A stretch of DNA of 24,468 nucleotides, from the NCBI GenBank assembly GCA_029987025.1, contig DALTWQ010000009.1, positions 1 through 24,468 of the forward strand. The letters are read 5' to 3'. The translations under genes were made by a program, and so were the position numbers. The stretch comes from Methanocorpusculum sp. Lineage in GTDB: Archaea; Halobacteriota; Methanomicrobia; Methanomicrobiales; Methanocorpusculaceae. A model generated the notes under the pieces. That model saw nothing but the letters and a program-made list of their open reading frames with translations. It was not told the DNA's origin and did no database searches. Each line of letters opens with the position of its first letter. Position 1 is the first letter of the stretch. This document shows positions 14,492 through 23,457 of the stretch, in pieces.

Positions 14492-16069
14492 ATGAACATA
14501 AAAAGAATATTCGTGATTTCCCTTGCAGTATTTCTGCTCGCAGCAGTCTGCTGCGGTGCAGCATCTGCATTTTCAGTTGAAAAGGGGGCAGTAATTAATC
14601 CATCCACATCTCTTGCCCCGGGAGACAAAGTAACTGCAGTAATGGAGATTAAACTGCCGAAAGGATCTGTTAATACAGCAGGTAAAATTTCATTCAAAAG
14701 TCCGCTGGCAGGAGATACATGGACCGTTGACATCATTAAAGGAGGAACTGTGGTAAATACCAAGCATCCGGCATCCCCGTATCAGTATATCTCCGGATTT
14801 GATTTAGACTATGATACAAACATCATTCTCAGAATCAGTGTTTCCGGAACTGTTTCCACAGAATCCTTAGGGCAGGAAATTTCTGTTCTGCAGGTTTCAG
14901 CCTCAGACATGTATGATATGGGCATTCAGTCATATTCCTCCCAAAAACAAATCGTAAAAAGTGCAGCAGAACCCCGAACAGAAATCACCGCAACTCCGAC
15001 TCAAACCGGCAGTTCTGAAACAGCAAATCAAAATAAAGTCTTCCTGATTACAAAAGAAGCAGAAATATCTCCGGCCGGTGCTCTCATCTCCGGAGAGGAA
15101 GTGACTGCAGTGGCGGAGATTAAACTGCCGAGAGGAGCTGTTGATACAGCAGGTAAAATCTCATTCAAAAGTCCGCTGGCAGGAGATACATGGACGGTTG
15201 ATATCATTAAAGGAGGTATTGTTGTAAATACCAAGCACCCGGCATCTCCGTATCTGTATATTTCCGGATGGGATTTAGACTATGAAACAGATGTCACACT
15301 CAGAATAACTGTTTCCGGTACAGTCTCATCAGAATCATCAGAACAGGAGATTTCTGTTCTGCAGATTTCAGCCTCAGGTATGAATAATGCAGGTTCCCAG
15401 TCTTACTCATCACCGAAGCAGTTTGTCTACGACATCTCCAGACTGAATAGTAATCTTGCTGCCCTCGGCAATGCAGTAACAGCACTTGATACAAGAACTG
15501 CTTCCTATCTGACATACGGGCGTGATGTTGGAAATGTAGAGTCTTATATCGAGCAGGCCCGCTCCTTGTATACAGCGGCTCAGGATGCAGGAACGGCTGA
15601 TGCTGCAGCTGCCTTTGCACATATTGAGACAGGTAACGAATATGTTACGAAAGCGCAGAGGGAACTGGCACTTACTGCACTCAGCATCTCACATTCATAT
15701 CTGACTGCTGTTGATGACACAATCACGAATCTCTACTCTGATGGTGAGATTAGTGAAGCAGAATTGTTTGACGCTAAAAACAGCGGTCTTAAAAGTATAT
15801 ACTCTGAACTTCTTGGAACCTACAATGCAGGGAATGTACCGGATGCAGAAGTGCTCGATAAACTTGCAGCTGACTCTCTTGCACTCTGGAATGAAGGAAG
15901 CAGAACGGCAGGAAGCAGCATTGTATCTACACCGGCATCCGCTCATGAAATAAAACCGGTAACAGAAGCCCCGGCAGAACCCGCACAAACTGAAAAGCAG
16001 GAATACTCAAACGAATTCCAGAAATTTATCAGAGCATTAATTGCCTGGCTGGAATCTCTGATATCATAA
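14492..16069 (+). CDS. Secreted protein with duplicated beta domain and helical tail
   Basis: This 525-aa protein starts with a Sec signal peptide: MNIKR, a hydrophobic core, and an AASA cleavage-like site near residue 26. Two copies of a beta-rich domain of about 125 residues follow (about 29-150 and 186-308), nearly identical in places (GKISFKSPLAGDTWTVDIIK in both). A Thr/Ser/Pro-rich linker separates them. Then comes a long alpha-helical, coiled-coil-like region (about 315-470), a Pro/Glu-rich stretch, and an amphipathic helix at the very end (FIRALIAWLESLIS). No transmembrane anchor or known surface-sorting signal is seen, so it is either released or held by that final helix. I do not recognise a named family. 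Cell-surface or envelope-associated function is inferred from the signal peptide. Confidence 0.82.
   Translation: MNIKRIFVISLAVFLLAAVCCGAASAFSVEKGAVINPSTSLAPGDKVTAVMEIKLPKGSVNTAGKISFKSPLAGDTWTVDIIKGGTVVNTKHPASPYQYISGFDLDYDTNIILRISVSGTVSTESLGQEISVLQVSASDMYDMGIQSYSSQKQIVKSAAEPRTEITATPTQTGSSETANQNKVFLITKEAEISPAGALISGEEVTAVAEIKLPRGAVDTAGKISFKSPLAGDTWTVDIIKGGIVVNTKHPASPYLYISGWDLDYETDVTLRITVSGTVSSESSEQEISVLQISASGMNNAGSQSYSSPKQFVYDISRLNSNLAALGNAVTALDTRTASYLTYGRDVGNVESYIEQARSLYTAAQDAGTADAAAAFAHIETGNEYVTKAQRELALTALSISHSYLTAVDDTITNLYSDGEISEAELFDAKNSGLKSIYSELLGTYNAGNVPDAEVLDKLAADSLALWNEGSRTAGSSIVSTPASAHEIKPVTEAPAEPAQTEKQEYSNEFQKFIRALIAWLESLIS
14625..15377 (+). repeat. Intragenic direct duplication, offset 471 bp
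   Basis: 14625-14906 and 15096-15377 are direct copies at DNA level with a constant offset of 471 bp. Some runs of more than 30 bases are identical, for example around 14688-14722 and 15159-15193. The similarity at silent positions points to recent duplication or ongoing gene conversion. Confidence 0.9.
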
Positions 16070-16081
16070 TCAAAACATATC

Positions 16082-16087
16082 TTTTTT
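16082..16087 (+). terminator. U-tract terminator after secreted-protein gene
   Basis: Six consecutive T begin 13 bp after the stop codon. No preceding hairpin is evident. Confidence 0.35.
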
Positions 16088-16159
16088 CCATAATTCTCAA
16101 AGCATCATAAATAATAATCGCGGGAGAGTCCATGAATTGAATCATACAGCGAACCCTGC

Positions 16160-16169
16160 AATATAAAAC
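16160..16169 (+). promoter_or_regulatory. TATA-like box before suf operon
   Basis: AATATAAAAC lies about 65 bp before the sufC ATG, which would give a leader of roughly 40 bases. No riboswitch-like structure was recognised in that leader. Confidence 0.4.
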
Positions 16170-16229
16170 ACCCGATCTCTCAAATACACACATTTACAAC
16201 CTACAAAAACAAATACATACTGATTATAC

Positions 16230-16958
16230 ATGCTCGAAGTCAAAAATCTTCATGCAGAAGTAGGCGGACGTGAAGTTCTCCACGGAGTATCATTTACTAT
16301 TCCGGACGGACAGACCCACGTTCTTCTTGGTCCGAACGGCTCCGGAAAAACCACTCTTCTGCGCACACTGATGGGATTTGCCTCCTCAAAAGTCACCGAA
16401 GGCTCGATAATATATAACGGAACAGACGTTACAAATATGCCGGTTCACGAACGTGCAAAACTCGGCATGGGCATTATGTTCCAGCGCCCGCCGACAATCT
16501 CCGGACTGAAGCTTGGAAAGTTCATTCAGGCAACCACTAACATAGGTAGTGATTCTATTCCGGAACTCGCTGAAAAACTGCACATGACAAAGTTCCTTGA
16601 ACGTGATGTCAATGCAGGATTTTCAGGCGGAGAAATCAAGCGCAGTGAAATCCTTCAGCTTACCGTACAGAACCCGTCATTTGTCATGCTCGATGAACCG
16701 GAAAGCGGCGTTGATGTAGAGAATATGTCCCTTCTTGGAAATGCTGCGGCATCTCTTCTCGAAAAAGACCAGCACATCCACTCACGAACAAAATCAGGAC
16801 TTATCATCACCCACACCGGATATATCTTAGACTACATTGAAGCAGATGTCGGATACGTATTAATCGACGGATGCCTGCGCTGCAGCGGAAACCCGCGTGA
16901 AATATTGAAGAGTGTTAAAACATCAGGATACAAGGAGTGTGCAGCATGCCGGAAGTAA
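16230..16958 (+). CDS. sufC: SUF Fe-S assembly ATPase SufC
   Basis: This 242-aa ABC-type ATPase powers the SufB scaffold during iron-sulfur cluster assembly. Walker A is GPNGSGKTT (34-42), the ABC signature FSGGEIKRSE (131-140), Walker B with catalytic Glu is FVMLDEPESG (151-160), and the switch His is H195. SGGE followed by KRSEI and a DEPESG in place of the transporter DEPTSG are typical of SufC. There are no membrane segments, as expected for a cytosolic complex. It leads a three-gene operon; its 3' end overlaps sufB by 13 bp. Methanogens often keep only sufC and sufB of the SUF system, as here. No Shine-Dalgarno sequence precedes the ATG. Confidence 0.96.
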   Translation: MLEVKNLHAEVGGREVLHGVSFTIPDGQTHVLLGPNGSGKTTLLRTLMGFASSKVTEGSIIYNGTDVTNMPVHERAKLGMGIMFQRPPTISGLKLGKFIQATTNIGSDSIPELAEKLHMTKFLERDVNAGFSGGEIKRSEILQLTVQNPSFVMLDEPESGVDVENMSLLGNAAASLLEKDQHIHSRTKSGLIITHTGYILDYIEADVGYVLIDGCLRCSGNPREILKSVKTSGYKECAACRK

Positions 16959-18061
16959 CAGGATTTGAAAACATCAGCAAAGAAGACAAAGAACGCCTGA
17001 ACTTAACCGGTATCAACACCGAAAACCAGGAAGGAAGGTCCGGCAGTTTCGTCATGGTCAATGACCATATCCTTCACGCAGGTTCAAATGCCGAAGGCAT
17101 TGAAACACTGATGATTGAAAAAGCCCTCGAAAAATATGACTGGTTAAAGAATTACTTCTGGAAAGCAGTGCCGGCAGATAAAGATGAATACACAAAATAT
17201 GTCGCCGCACACCCGCAGCGCGGATACTGCATTATCGCACACAAAGGAGCAAAAGCAACCTTCCCGCTCCAGAGCTGCATGTTCCTCCAGGGTGAAGACA
17301 GCATTCAGGCAGTTCATAACATGGTTATCGCCGAAGAAGGTGCAGAGCTTCACTTAATCGCCGGATGCGCAAGTTCCCTTAAAACCAAACAGGGAGCACA
17401 CTACGGAATCAATGAGATTTACATCGGCAAAAATGCGAAAGTAACCTCAACCATGATTCACACCTGGGGAAAAGAGATTGAAGTGTTCCCGCGGACTGCA
17501 TCCATTATTGAAGAAGGCGGCACGTTCCTTTCAAACTATGTCTGCATGCGTCCGACAAAGAAGGTGCAGATGTATCCGACCGCCTACCTGAAAGGAAAGG
17601 GTGCAGTATCCCGTTTCTCCAGCGTAATTGTGGCAGGTGAAGGTTCATTTGTCGATGCAGGTTCCCGCGCGGTTCTCCAGGCTCCAAACTGCAGTGCGGA
17701 ACTGATTACCCGTGCGATTACAAACGGAGGTACAATCATTTCCCGCGGCGCAGTCGTTGCAGAAGTTCCGAAGACAAAAGGACACATTGAGTGCCGCGGT
17801 TTAATCTTAAAAGACGGAATCATGCACGCAATCCCGGAAATTGAAGGTCATGTTGTTGATGTGGAACTCTCACACGAAGCAGCAGTCGGAAAGATTGCAC
17901 GTGATGAGATTGAATACCTGATGGCACGCGGATTATCTGAAGACGAAGCAACGGCCACTATCATCCGCGGATTCCTCGACATTAAAATTGACGGACTGCC
18001 GCCGGCACTTCAGAAACAGATTGATGCCGCAATCGATTCTGCAGACGGAAACGGATACTAA
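16946..18061 (+). CDS. sufB: SUF Fe-S assembly scaffold SufB
   Basis: This is a SufB/SufD-family scaffold of about 371 aa, on which iron-sulfur clusters are built with SufC. The beta-helix core is visible as repeated short strands (about 110-290), followed by the conserved C-terminal helical part (AVGKIARDEIEYLMARGLSE..A). It is shorter than bacterial SufB (about 490), as is common for the archaeal form that acts without SufD. The open frame can begin at a GTG at 16937. I chose the ATG at 16946 because AAGGAG (16932-16937) lies 8 bp before it. It overlaps sufC by 13 bp, and its stop touches the next start. Confidence 0.95.
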   Translation: MPEVTGFENISKEDKERLNLTGINTENQEGRSGSFVMVNDHILHAGSNAEGIETLMIEKALEKYDWLKNYFWKAVPADKDEYTKYVAAHPQRGYCIIAHKGAKATFPLQSCMFLQGEDSIQAVHNMVIAEEGAELHLIAGCASSLKTKQGAHYGINEIYIGKNAKVTSTMIHTWGKEIEVFPRTASIIEEGGTFLSNYVCMRPTKKVQMYPTAYLKGKGAVSRFSSVIVAGEGSFVDAGSRAVLQAPNCSAELITRAITNGGTIISRGAVVAEVPKTKGHIECRGLILKDGIMHAIPEIEGHVVDVELSHEAAVGKIARDEIEYLMARGLSEDEATATIIRGFLDIKIDGLPPALQKQIDAAIDSADGNGY

Positions 18062-18649
18062 ATGATTCTGCACGACGCGGTTGAAGAACTGAAGAAAACT
18101 GCTTTCGGCATGGGGACTGAGGATGGAGACCTCAGCTACCGGAAACGTGCCTGCGACGTCTGTCAGTTCTGCCGCGGAGAGTGCATGGCTGCAGAGTTCG
18201 GAGGGCGGGTGGCTGAAATTACCACCCCGGAGCCGTTTACTGCATGTATGAAGCTCGAAAACCTCTACGATGCGCCGCTTAAAAGTCCGAAAACACGGGC
18301 TGCCGCCCTTGGAGCGCTCAATGCCGCAGCAGGTTTTCTCATGCTCACGCGAAAAACAGGTGCGTGCAGCTCAATCTACTATGAAGACTGCTTATCCGAA
18401 CTGCAGGCATTCTGCAAAGGAAAAGCAGTGTATGTCATCGGAGACGACATCAAAGGAATTCCGCAGACGCTTACTGCAGATGAAGCAGAACTGGTGCTGA
18501 TTTCCGGCGAAGCATTCTTCGAAGAAGAACTGATTGCAGAAATTGATGAGGTTATTTCTGCAGGAAAAGAGATCCTCTTAATCGGGCAGAACTGCCACGG
18601 TCTCGGCGCTCTGCTGCATCTTGCAGTATGGTGCCCGTACGGGAAATAA
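18062..18649 (+). CDS. SUF-linked protein with ferredoxin-like Cys motif
   Basis: This 195-aa protein starts immediately after the sufB stop with no gap. It carries Cys31, Cys34, Cys37 and Cys41 in the spacing C-x2-C-x2-C-x3-C, which is that of a [4Fe-4S] ferredoxin site but without the second half-site. Further cysteines lie at 62, 102, 110, 118, 178 and 191. The segment TRAAALGALNAA (79-90) and the later alternating strand/helix half resemble the DUF4213/DUF364 'heavy-metal chelation' family; that assignment is by eye and tentative. No membrane segment is seen. The operon position suggests a role with SufBC, for example as cluster carrier, iron donor or client. This is inference. Confidence 0.75.
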   Translation: MILHDAVEELKKTAFGMGTEDGDLSYRKRACDVCQFCRGECMAAEFGGRVAEITTPEPFTACMKLENLYDAPLKSPKTRAAALGALNAAAGFLMLTRKTGACSSIYYEDCLSELQAFCKGKAVYVIGDDIKGIPQTLTADEAELVLISGEAFFEEELIAEIDEVISAGKEILLIGQNCHGLGALLHLAVWCPYGK

Positions 18650-18675
18650 AATAGATTTAGAATTTTAGCGAAGAG

Positions 18676-19815
18676 TTACTCCTCGCCAACCTTTTTTGAG
18701 GTACTTACCCAGATAACAGCATCTTTTCTCCGGGAATATAAGCCCATCAGGAGATAAAACTGGTTCAAAGTAAATGATGTGATGATATTTCCTTTTTTAA
18801 TCACTGTTATCAGAATAAAGAGCAGGACAAGAATTCCCAGCAAGATAGGAAGCCAGAATGCAAGACCGACTATCAGAAGGAGAAGACCTATGAAAAAGAC
18901 CGTGGGGGTAATTACATACATGCAGATTCGCAGAGGATAAAATATCTTAGAGAATTTCCGGTCCTGTTTCAGGACATCACGGTTTGCAAGAGTTGTCTGA
19001 ATCAAACCTTTAGCACGTCTTGCTTTCTGTGAATACTGTTTTTTTATAGTAACAGGCAGTTCCTCAAACACTTTCGCATTATTTTCATAGGATGTACGAT
19101 GTCCGTTCCGGATTGCAAGAAAAGCGGTATTTGCATCATCTGCACCGGCCGCTTCCGGGATTTCTCCGATGGATTTCGGTTTTAATGCAAGAAGACATCC
19201 ATTAACACTGTATGTCGCATCATTTGCAGATTCCCATTCTGCCATTCTTCCGAAAAATGAACGATAGACATTTTCCATAGATGTAATGGCATCGCTTTCT
19301 TTATTCGGCTGTAAATCACCGCAGACTGCTGCAATAGAATCCTCACTTATCAGACGTTTTACCAGCAGTTCCATTGCATCCAAAGAACAGAGTACATCAG
19401 CATCAGTGTCAATGACAATATCATTGGATGCTATGCGGTTTCCAATATTCACTGACTTATTTTTACCCATTCTTTCGGCATTGAGGTGGGTTTTCCAGTT
19501 CAGACTTGTTTTCTTTAATGCCTCTACAGCAACACCTTCCGTATTGTCATCAGGCTTATCGAGAACAATAATAACTTCCAGCTTATCCAGGGGGTATGTA
19601 CTGTCACATATGTTCTGAATTTTTGCAGCAATGTTTCGTTCTTCGTTATATGCGCAGATTACTACTGAAATATTTGGAAGACTATCTCTATTTGTTTGCG
19701 GAAGTTCAGGTACTTTTTTACCGAATGTAATTCCGAAAAGATAAATGATATAGGGGATTGCTGCAATCAGAAGAACAACTACTCCTGTAATTGTCAGCCA
19801 GAAGAATATAGTCAT
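18676..19815 (-). CDS. Membrane-anchored family 2 glycosyltransferase
   Basis: This 379-aa protein has an N-terminal membrane helix (about 3-30), a GT-A catalytic domain, and paired C-terminal helices (about 290-345). Nucleotide-sugar motifs are present: VVICAYNEE at about 51-59, the DTDAD metal site at 136-140, an acidic GADDANTA near 225 as candidate base region, and QKARRAKGL near 265 in the place of the processive QxxRW motif. Such enzymes add sugars to lipid or polysaccharide acceptors at the cytosolic face. It is divergent from AglB across 112 bp, so a role in building the N-glycan lipid precursor is likely but not proven. The stop follows the suf operon in convergent orientation. Confidence 0.88.
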   Translation of the reverse strand: MTIFFWLTITGVVVLLIAAIPYIIYLFGITFGKKVPELPQTNRDSLPNISVVICAYNEERNIAAKIQNICDSTYPLDKLEVIIVLDKPDDNTEGVAVEALKKTSLNWKTHLNAERMGKNKSVNIGNRIASNDIVIDTDADVLCSLDAMELLVKRLISEDSIAAVCGDLQPNKESDAITSMENVYRSFFGRMAEWESANDATYSVNGCLLALKPKSIGEIPEAAGADDANTAFLAIRNGHRTSYENNAKVFEELPVTIKKQYSQKARRAKGLIQTTLANRDVLKQDRKFSKIFYPLRICMYVITPTVFFIGLLLLIVGLAFWLPILLGILVLLFILITVIKKGNIITSFTLNQFYLLMGLYSRRKDAVIWVSTSKKVGEE

Positions 19816-19927
19816 GCATATTCATTGTATCCTTATGTATTAGAATTCTTTCTCTGGATACAGCAGACGGCCGTTTAGTTTATCATCTATTCTCTCCAAA
19901 TAATACATATTTATTTCAAGTGATTCT

Positions 19928-22309
19928 ATGAGTATGAATTTCTGGAACAACAAAAAAATCAGGTGCGGGATTATCGCCATTCTCACAGCACTCTGCGCAG
20001 TACTTGCATTTGTCATCAGAATCCTTCCGGTAAGTGATCTTGCCGGTGCCGGGGACATGATTGCAGGACCTGATGCATGGTATAACCTAAGGCTTGTAGA
20101 AGTTCTGATGAACTCCGGAGGATATATCAATTACGAGGCGATGACGCTTTTCCCGACAGGACAGGAAATTGTCTGGGGTCCGCTGTTCACTTACATCTCT
20201 GCAATATTTGCAATACTTGCAGGTGCTGCATCACGCATAGCAATTATCGATGCAGTATCCTGGGTTCCTGCAGTACTCGGAGCCCTTATGGTTCCGGTTA
20301 TGTTCTTCCTCGGAAAAAAACTGGGAGACTGGAAAACCGGACTTATTGCAGCATTATTCATTGCAGTAATCGGAGGGCAGTTCTTTTCACGCACGATTTA
20401 CGGTTATTTTGATCACCATAGCGCAGAAACCCTGTTTTCAACGCTGTTCTGTCTGTGTTATGTTTTAGCATTAGTACATACCCAGGAGAAAGAAATTGAC
20501 TGGAAGAAATTTTCAACACTGAAAATCCCACTGATATTTGGTATATTTTCAGGAGTCAGTTACCTCTTGGGATTGCTGACAATGACAACATTAGTTGTCT
20601 TCGGCCTCTTTGCATCAATATTTACCCTGATTCAGTTTATTCTTGATTACAGGGCAGAAAAACCAACAGCGTATTTAGTGATTCTGAATATCCTGACCTT
20701 TAGTATTGCAGCAATTGGTCTACTTATCTACGGCATAAGGGATGGATTTGCTCTGACAAATTACTCTTTAGGATTATTTATTACACAGATAGCAGTAATT
20801 GCAGGAGTACTTATCCTGCTTGGTTTGACAAAAATTGTTGACAAATTGAAGCAGACACGAAATCTGAAAAGACCTTGGATACTATATCTGATGTCAATAA
20901 TAATAGTTGCAGTTGTAGGCATTCTCATTTTTCGCATTATATCTCCTGATTCTTTCAGTTTGGCAGCTGAGAACCTCATAAACCAGTTTATTGCAAGCAC
21001 AGGAGGCAGTGCAACAGTTGGAGAAGCTCAAGCATGGTCAGTAGGATTTGCTGTAAATTCTTTTGGTTTCAGCCTACTCTTAGCTCTCTGTGGTGCAGCA
21101 GTTCTCTTAGTAAACTATATTCAGAAAAAGAATCCTGCAGTGCTCTTCGTCCTTATCTGGTCACTGGGGATGTTAGTTCAAACTATTGGCGGGATACGAT
21201 GGGAATATTTCTTTGCAGTAAATATCTCCCTATTAGCAGCAGTCTTTGTTTCATGGGCAATCAACATTGTAGTAGAAGATAGAATAAAACATACTTATCA
21301 AAGCAATAATAAGACAGAACTAAATGAAGATATTAATTCTGTACAAACAAAGAAAACTGGAAGGATAACTAAACGTGGGACTATACACAAAACAAATGCA
21401 AAAAAAACAAATCTTCAGAATATGATTGTACTTATTATTATTCTGATAGTAAGCGGAGCATTCGTCGGATTATCTACAGCAAACTCAATTACCACATCAT
21501 CTGAACAAAATGGAGTGACACCTGCCTTCTGGATTGATGCTTGTGAATGGCTTGAAGAAAACACACCAGAAACAGGAGTTGACTATTATAAACTCTACAA
21601 CAAAGACACTTTCACCTATCCGGAAACAGCCTACGGCATTGTCGCATGGTGGGATTTCGGACATTACATAACCACTATTGGTAACCGTATTCCTGTTGCA
21701 AACCCATTCCAGGCAGGGGTTGAAGGAGAGTATGGAGTAGCACAGATTCTAATTGAAACAGATGAAATTATTGCCACAGAAAAGATGGACTACCTGAATT
21801 CCAAATATGTAATGGTCGATTATGATACCGCAAACAACTTCTTCGGAATTATGAATATCTGGGCTGGAAAGAACATTGAAACCGCTTCTGACTACTACAA
21901 CTCATTAGCTTTCCGTCTTTACACTCTAGGAGGATCTGAATATATAGACAAAACTGAAAATTCATCAATCCATGATATTCCTGCACTGAGACACTTCAGA
22001 CAGGTGTATGATTCCCCCTACTACGGAGCATATGAAAACGGAGCTGTTGTTGCAAAGAACACCAGAATATTCGAGTATGTAAAAGGTGCCGTTATTAAAG
22101 GAACCGGTACAATAAGCACAAAGATTACCACAAACTCAGGTGCTGGAAACTATACTTATGAACAGACAAGCAAAGATGGACAATTTGTTGTTCCGTATGC
22201 AACCGGCAAAAACGGTGATGTGACTGCATCTGCATATACCATTAAAGAAACGGGACAGACATTTACTGTATCTGAAGATGCAGTCCTGAACGGACTTACT
22301 GTAAATTAA
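19928..22309 (+). CDS. aglB: Oligosaccharyltransferase AglB (STT3 family)
   Basis: This 793-aa multi-pass membrane enzyme transfers a lipid-linked glycan to Asn of secreted proteins on the outer face of the membrane. Conserved parts are seen in order: the first acidic loop GPDAWYNLRLVE with Asp49, the YGYFDHHSAE loop at about 158-167, and about a dozen hydrophobic helices up to residue 520. The sequon-binding WWDFG is at 574-578 in the soluble C-terminal domain. A basic, Asn/Lys-rich insert (about 455-500) precedes the last helix and is more A/T-rich than the rest of the gene. A compact beta domain ends the protein. The length is normal for archaeal AglB. A second ATG lies two codons in. The partner glycosyltransferase is divergent. 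Confidence 0.97.
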   Translation: MSMNFWNNKKIRCGIIAILTALCAVLAFVIRILPVSDLAGAGDMIAGPDAWYNLRLVEVLMNSGGYINYEAMTLFPTGQEIVWGPLFTYISAIFAILAGAASRIAIIDAVSWVPAVLGALMVPVMFFLGKKLGDWKTGLIAALFIAVIGGQFFSRTIYGYFDHHSAETLFSTLFCLCYVLALVHTQEKEIDWKKFSTLKIPLIFGIFSGVSYLLGLLTMTTLVVFGLFASIFTLIQFILDYRAEKPTAYLVILNILTFSIAAIGLLIYGIRDGFALTNYSLGLFITQIAVIAGVLILLGLTKIVDKLKQTRNLKRPWILYLMSIIIVAVVGILIFRIISPDSFSLAAENLINQFIASTGGSATVGEAQAWSVGFAVNSFGFSLLLALCGAAVLLVNYIQKKNPAVLFVLIWSLGMLVQTIGGIRWEYFFAVNISLLAAVFVSWAINIVVEDRIKHTYQSNNKTELNEDINSVQTKKTGRITKRGTIHKTNAKKTNLQNMIVLIIILIVSGAFVGLSTANSITTSSEQNGVTPAFWIDACEWLEENTPETGVDYYKLYNKDTFTYPETAYGIVAWWDFGHYITTIGNRIPVANPFQAGVEGEYGVAQILIETDEIIATEKMDYLNSKYVMVDYDTANNFFGIMNIWAGKNIETASDYYNSLAFRLYTLGGSEYIDKTENSSIHDIPALRHFRQVYDSPYYGAYENGAVVAKNTRIFEYVKGAVIKGTGTISTKITTNSGAGNYTYEQTSKDGQFVVPYATGKNGDVTASAYTIKETGQTFTVSEDAVLNGLTVN

Positions 22310-22317
22310 CCATACAA

Positions 22318-22346
22318 AAACCCGGACGGGTTTCATCTTTTATTTT
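22318..22346 (+). terminator. Hairpin terminator after aglB
   Basis: AAACCCG (22318-22324) pairs with CGGGTTT (22327-22333), followed by a T-rich run (22338-22346). It begins 8 bp after the aglB stop. Confidence 0.65.
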
Positions 22347-22353
22347 TCATTTC

Positions 22354-22367
22354 TGCGGGAACCCGCA
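22354..22367 (-). terminator. Second hairpin between convergent aglB and cfbA
   Basis: TGCGGG (22354-22359) pairs with CCCGCA (22362-22367). On the minus strand it lies downstream of the chelatase gene and is followed by A/T-rich sequence, so it may end that transcript. The T-run is weak. Confidence 0.4.
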
Positions 22368-22402
22368 AAGTGTATCCGTTAAAAATAGATACGAAATTAT
22401 AT

Positions 22403-22807
22403 TCAGATATTCCGTACTGCAGCATCAGCATTTTTCAGCAGCAGATTAGCAAGAAGAGGATCTGCCCCCACAGGATTTGCATACACCAGCGGAATCTCTT
22501 TCCCATTATTCAGACTGAATAAACCAGTTTTCTCACCGTCGTCAAGACCAATAAGATACGGTATGTTCTGCAGAACATGAACTCCGCTCGAAAGGAGGAA
22601 AGGAAGAATTATCAGTACATCTATAACTTCATTCCGCATTTCTTCAAGCCCTTCTTTCACGTCAGGATGATTATACTCAAGAAAACAGGATTTGATGAGA
22701 AGATTGGGACGTTTATTCATCATCATCTCTGCCGTTTCAACAGTCAGCTGTTTATTATATTCAAGCCTGCTTCCATGCCCTATAAGCAGGATTCCATATT
22801 TTACCAT
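22403..22807 (-). CDS. cfbA: Sirohydrochlorin Ni/Co-chelatase, short CbiX/CfbA type
   Basis: This 134-aa protein has the size and motifs of the small archaeal CbiX/CfbA class II chelatase, which works as a homodimer. LIGHGSRLEYN places the first metal-binding His at 11 and SSGVHVLQNIP the second at 77. NHPDV near 46-50 is also typical. In methanogens this enzyme inserts nickel into sirohydrochlorin, the first dedicated step to coenzyme F430, and can also use cobalt. The His-rich loop found in some homologues is absent. It stands alone; no other F430 or cobalamin gene is in the window. The start at 22807 is followed by MVKYGILLIGHG, normal for the family. Confidence 0.92.
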   Translation of the reverse strand: MVKYGILLIGHGSRLEYNKQLTVETAEMMMNKRPNLLIKSCFLEYNHPDVKEGLEEMRNEVIDVLIILPFLLSSGVHVLQNIPYLIGLDDGEKTGLFSLNNGKEIPLVYANPVGADPLLANLLLKNADAAVRNI

Positions 22808-22928
22808 TAAAAATAGTATTTTGTCTTTTACAAATACTAAACTATTGAACTGACACTATCTGCGGGAATCTCTCTTAAAAACAATCCGATAACAATATGG
22901 TTTCATCAGACAAATGATGATACTATTT

Positions 22929-23447
22929 ATGTCGTATAATGTTGAGATGCTGATTCCTGAAGAGAAAATCAATGCCCGCATCCGTGAACTCGCGGCTGAG
23001 ATTGAACGTGATTACGCCGGCTGTGAAATCACATTTCTGGTAACCCTGAAAGGTGCAGTCTTTTTTGCATGTGAGCTTGCAAAGCGCATATCTCTTCCGG
23101 TGTTTATGGAATTCGTGCAGACGTCAAGTTATGCCGGCACACAATCAACCGGAATCATTACCATGAAACTTGATGTCTCGGCTGAAGCAGTTGTCGGAAA
23201 ACACGTCATCATCATCGAAGATGTTATTGATACCGGAAGAACTCTGTCTAAACTGAAAGACTTAATTCAGTCCAAGAATCCCAAATCCCTCAAAATCTGT
23301 TCCTTAATCGATAAGCATGAATGCCGTGTCGTACCGTTTGAAGGAGACTACATCGGATTTTCGATTGGAAATTCCTTTATTGTAGGATGCGGACTTGATG
23401 TAGACCAGCGGTTCAGAAATCTCCCCTACATCGGTGTAATCCGCTGA
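22929..23447 (+). CDS. hpt: Hypoxanthine phosphoribosyltransferase, bacterial type
   Basis: This protein of about 172 aa converts hypoxanthine (and perhaps guanine) plus PRPP to the nucleotide in purine salvage. The PRPP loop IIIEDVIDTGRTL, the early LKGAVFFACEL loop and the C-terminal VGCGLDVDQRFRNLPYIGVI follow the bacterial Hpt pattern closely. This differs from the PyrE-like Hpt common in methanogens, so transfer from bacteria is possible. The open frame begins at 22914 (MMILF). I prefer the ATG at 22929, because SYNVEMLIPEEKI aligns with the normal bacterial N terminus. A TATA-like AACAATATGG lies near 22890. No strong ribosome site is seen. Confidence 0.9.
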   Translation: MSYNVEMLIPEEKINARIRELAAEIERDYAGCEITFLVTLKGAVFFACELAKRISLPVFMEFVQTSSYAGTQSTGIITMKLDVSAEAVVGKHVIIIEDVIDTGRTLSKLKDLIQSKNPKSLKICSLIDKHECRVVPFEGDYIGFSIGNSFIVGCGLDVDQRFRNLPYIGVIR

Positions 23448-23457
23448 AATACTTCCT

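Noticed and set aside
16937..16945. GTG start for SufB
   Set aside because: It lies within and directly after the AAGGAG ribosome site. The ATG at 16946 has proper spacing.
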